DNA from: Dryocola sp032051265
GTDB taxonomy: Bacteria; Pseudomonadota; Gammaproteobacteria; Enterobacterales; Enterobacteriaceae
NCBI GenBank assembly: GCA_032051265.1
Contig: DAMBYU010000008.1
Location: 62,001 to 126,000 of the forward strand
Reading direction: 5' to 3'
DNA: 64,000 nt
Shown: positions 61,795 to 64,000 of the stretch, piece after piece
Position numbering within the stretch: the first letter of the stretch is position 1
Layout of the letters: each line of letters starts with the position of its first letter
Notes under the pieces: model-generated
Databases searched by the model: none
Seen by the model: only the letters and a program-made list of their open reading frames with translations
Told to the model about the DNA's origin: nothing
Translations under genes and position numbers: made by a program

Positions 61795-62988
61795 TTACAT
61801 AACAGCGGCAAACGCCTGCGCCACGCGCTGCACGTTATTGCTGTTCAGACCGGCCACGCACATACGGCCGCTGGCAATCAGGTAAACGCCAAATTCATCA
61901 CGCAGACGGTCAACCTGCTCCGCGCTCAGGCCGGTATAGCTGAACATGCCGCGCTGTTGCAGCAGATAGTCAAAGTTGCGTCCTGGCACCTCGGTCTTCA
62001 GCACGGAAACCAGAGCCTGGCGCATATCGAGGATGCGACGACGCATCGTTTCGACTTCCGCCAGCCAGCTGGCTTTTAGCTGCTCGTCATTCAGGACGGT
62101 GGCCACCACCTGCGCACCAAAATTCGGCGGGCTGGAGTAGTTACGACGTACGGTAGCTTTCAACTGTCCGAGCACCCGGCCCGCCTCATCTGCATCTTCA
62201 CAAACCACCGACAGCCCGCCGACACGTTCACCGTACAGTGAGAAAATCTTTGAGAATGAGTTGCTGACCAGCGCCGGCAGGCCCGCGTGCGTAATAGCGC
62301 GGATCGCATAGGCGTCTTCTTCCATTCCCGCGCCAAAGCCCTGGTAGGCGATGTCGAGGAACGGAATCAGGTCGCGCGCCTGGAGAATTTCGATAACGGC
62401 GTCCCACTGGGCATCCGTCAGGTCTGAGCCGGTTGGGTTGTGGCAGCACGGATGCAGCAGCACCACGCTTTGCGCAGGTAAGGTGTTGAGCTTCTCAAGC
62501 AGAGCTTCAAAGCGCACGCCGTTGGTTTCATCGTCAAACCACGGATAAGTATTCACGGCGAAGCCTGCGCCAGCAAAGATGGCAACGTGGTTTTCCCAGG
62601 TGGGATCGCTGACCCACACCTGCGAATCCGGGAAATACGTTTTCAGGAAGTCAGCGCCCACTTTCAACGCCCCCGAGCCGCCCAGCGTCTGGATAGAAGC
62701 AATACGCCCCTCCAGTAACGCCGGATGCCCGGCCCCGAACAGCAAAGGCGCGATTGCGCTGCGGTAGGTGTTCAACCCTTCCATCGGTAAATAAAGGGAA
62801 GCGCCGTGCGGCTGCGCGTTCAGACGGGCTTCAGCTTCTGCCACGGCCTGTAGCTGCGGGATCGCCCCATCTTCGTTGTAATAGAGGCCAATGCTGAGAT
62901 TAACCTTGTCAACACGCGGGTCAACTTTGAAGCGTTCCATTAAGGAAAGGATCGGGTCGCCAGCATAGGCGTCAACTTTTTGAAACAC
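61795..62988 (-). CDS. tyrB: aromatic-amino-acid aminotransferase (tyrosine aminotransferase)
   Basis: A 397-residue PLP enzyme equal in length to E. coli TyrB. It starts at GTG 62986-62988, giving MFQKVDAYAGDPIL, with AGGAG ahead. The PLP lysine is in NSFSKIFSLYGERVG; the aminotransferase class I features DPTWENH, LLHPCCHNPTG and the C-terminal substrate arginine in ASGRMCVAGLN are present. It carries out the last step of tyrosine and phenylalanine synthesis and contributes to leucine synthesis. It lies 58 bases downstream of alr on the same strand. Confidence 0.96.
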   Translation of the reverse strand: MFQKVDAYAGDPILSLMERFKVDPRVDKVNLSIGLYYNEDGAIPQLQAVAEAEARLNAQPHGASLYLPMEGLNTYRSAIAPLLFGAGHPALLEGRIASIQTLGGSGALKVGADFLKTYFPDSQVWVSDPTWENHVAIFAGAGFAVNTYPWFDDETNGVRFEALLEKLNTLPAQSVVLLHPCCHNPTGSDLTDAQWDAVIEILQARDLIPFLDIAYQGFGAGMEEDAYAIRAITHAGLPALVSNSFSKIFSLYGERVGGLSVVCEDADEAGRVLGQLKATVRRNYSSPPNFGAQVVATVLNDEQLKASWLAEVETMRRRILDMRQALVSVLKTEVPGRNFDYLLQQRGMFSYTGLSAEQVDRLRDEFGVYLIASGRMCVAGLNSNNVQRVAQAFAAVM

Positions 62989-63000
62989 GGTGGGTTCTCC

Positions 63001-63036
63001 TGGTTTACAGTGTGGCGAACAACCAATGTAAACCAG
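63001..63036 (-). promoter_or_regulatory. inverted repeat upstream of tyrB (candidate TyrR site)
   Basis: TGGTTTACA (63001-63009) and TGTAAACCA (63028-63036) form a perfect 9-bp inverted repeat with an 18-base spacer, 13-48 bases upstream of the tyrB start. TGTAAA/TTTACA are the halves of TyrR boxes, but their usual spacing is six bases. TyrR represses tyrB in E. coli, which supports but does not prove this role. Confidence 0.45.
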
Positions 63037-63046
63037 GGAATGACAA

Positions 63047-64000
63047 CTAGTCCAGATACTCCATCGCCACCCTGGAAGTCAGGCGCGTGATAAGTTCGTA
63101 AGCGCTTACTTGTGTGATTTCAGCGAGGCGCTCAACGGGCAGGCCCGCCCCCCACATCACTACGCTATCGCCGACTTTCTCTTTTGCGTCCGGGCCGAGA
63201 TCGACACAAATCATGTCCATCGCCACACGGCCAACAATCGGCACTTCGCGGCCATTGACCATTACTGGCGTCCCGGAAGGCGCGCTGCGTGGGTAACCGT
63301 CGCCATAACCCATCGCAACGACGCCCAACCGGGTATCGCGCCCGGCAACCCATGCGCCGCCATAGCCTACTGGCTCGCCGGCTTTATGGCTGCGGACCGC
63401 AATCAGGCTGGAAGTGAGCGACATCACCGGCTGAAAGCCAAGGTCTGCGCCCCACGGCTTGTGTTCAAGAGGAGATACGCCGTAGAGAATGATGCCCGGA
63501 CGCACCCAGTCAAAGTGCGATTGCGGCCACAGCAAAATCCCCCCGGAGGCGGCGATAGATTTCTGACCGGTTTTACCTTCGGTAAAGGTATTAAAAATAT
63601 CCAGCTGTCGCGGCGTGGCGTCAGATTCTGGTTCATCGGCGCGGGCAAAATGGCTGACGATATTTACCGGCTGGCTGACATTTTTACAGCGCGTCAGGCG
63701 CTGATAAAAAGCCTCAGCTTCGTGCGGCAGTACGCCCAGACGGTGCATGCCCGTATCCAGCTTCATCCATACGGTAATCGGCTGGCTCAGGCTGGCCTGC
63801 TCAAGCGCTTCAAGCTGTTCAACGCTGTGCACGGCGGTCTGGAGGTTAAGCCTGGCAATCTCAGGCAGGTCGCAGGCGTTAAAGAAGCCTTCAAGCAGCA
63901 GAATGGGTTGTGAAATACCCCCGGCGCGCAGACTTACCGCTTCTTCAAGTCTGGCAACGCCGAAAGCATCAGCGTCAGGGAGGGCGCGGGCGGTCTCAAG
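63047..64000 (-). CDS. alr: alanine racemase, C-terminal 317 residues (N terminus beyond window)
   Basis: The reading frame is open to the edge of the window, so the gene runs out at 64000. E. coli Alr has 359 residues, so about 40 residues, including the PLP-binding lysine near residue 34, are missing. Present are MKLDTGMHRLG, VSHFARADEPES, the catalytic tyrosine region VGYGGAWVA and the C-terminal AMGYGDGYPR and ARVAMDMICVDLG segments. It makes D-alanine for peptidoglycan. The apparent start at 63832 is only the first Met inside the gene, not the true start. Confidence 0.95.
   Translation of the reverse strand, partial: LETARALPDADAFGVARLEEAVSLRAGGISQPILLLEGFFNACDLPEIARLNLQTAVHSVEQLEALEQASLSQPITVWMKLDTGMHRLGVLPHEAEAFYQRLTRCKNVSQPVNIVSHFARADEPESDATPRQLDIFNTFTEGKTGQKSIAASGGILLWPQSHFDWVRPGIILYGVSPLEHKPWGADLGFQPVMSLTSSLIAVRSHKAGEPVGYGGAWVAGRDTRLGVVAMGYGDGYPRSAPSGTPVMVNGREVPIVGRVAMDMICVDLGPDAKEKVGDSVVMWGAGLPVERLAEITQVSAYELITRLTSRVAMEYLD

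Noticed and set aside
1..64000. CRISPR arrays, tRNA, rRNA, integrases or prophage genes
   Set aside because: No regularly spaced identical repeats, tRNA-like cloverleafs or recombinase proteins were found.

Overview
The window is enterobacterial chromosome, most like Enterobacter or a close relative (Leclercia, Lelliottia, Kosakonia); the genus is an inference from gene content and moderately high GC. Two blocks match the backbone of Escherichia coli K-12: the phn (phosphonate) cluster, and the run fdhF / gltP / acs-yjcH-actP / yjcE / ghxP / soxR-soxS / pdeC / yjcB / ssb / uvrA / yjbR-yjbQ / tyrB / alr. Between them lie accessory modules. I see no rRNA, tRNA, CRISPR array, IS element or prophage.

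Layout. (1) 1-5880: a minus-strand catabolic operon (D-aminoacylase-type amidohydrolase, RidA, sodium/solute symporter, dgoK, and the first codons of dgoA), divergent from a fold-type III PLP enzyme of the D-serine dehydratase / D-threonine aldolase type. Together these could convert an N-acylated 2-amino-sugar acid to 2-keto-3-deoxygalactonate and then to central metabolites. (2) 5930-8966: a small beta-glucoside PTS operon (EIIB, GH1 6-phospho-beta-glucosidase, EIIC) with no EIIA. (3) 9422-12681: yjcZ and crfC (dynamin-like). (4) 13484-26931: yjdM, yjdN, then the complete phnCDEFGHIJKLMNOP C-P lyase cluster. A Tle1-like DUF2235 lipase-type gene and a decayed aerotaxis-receptor fragment sit between yjdN and phnC.

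(5) 27254-37462: a sugar system that occupies the slot where K-12 carries the D-allose operon. It comprises an RbsABC-type transporter, a D-lyxose isomerase, a class II aldolase and a PfkB kinase. A hybrid histidine kinase lies on one side and an OmpR-type response regulator on the other, with a hok-type toxin gene just inside the regulator. (6) 37757-46287: selenocysteine-containing fdhF with a sigma-54 promoter and SECIS element, a DUF3300/DUF2950 pair, gltP and acs. The nrf operon found in K-12 between gltP and acs is absent.

(7) 46367-64000: yjcH, actP, a LysR regulator, yjcE, ghxP, a glutathione transferase, the sRNA SraL (RyjA) opposite the end of soxR, soxR/soxS with their shared operator, pdeC, yjcB, ssb, uvrA with a LexA box, yjbR, yjbQ, tyrB and a truncated alr. 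aphA, present in K-12 beside tyrB, is missing. Small palindromes (REP/BIME-like units and a separate CCCTCTCC/GGAGAGGG-type family) are scattered between genes.
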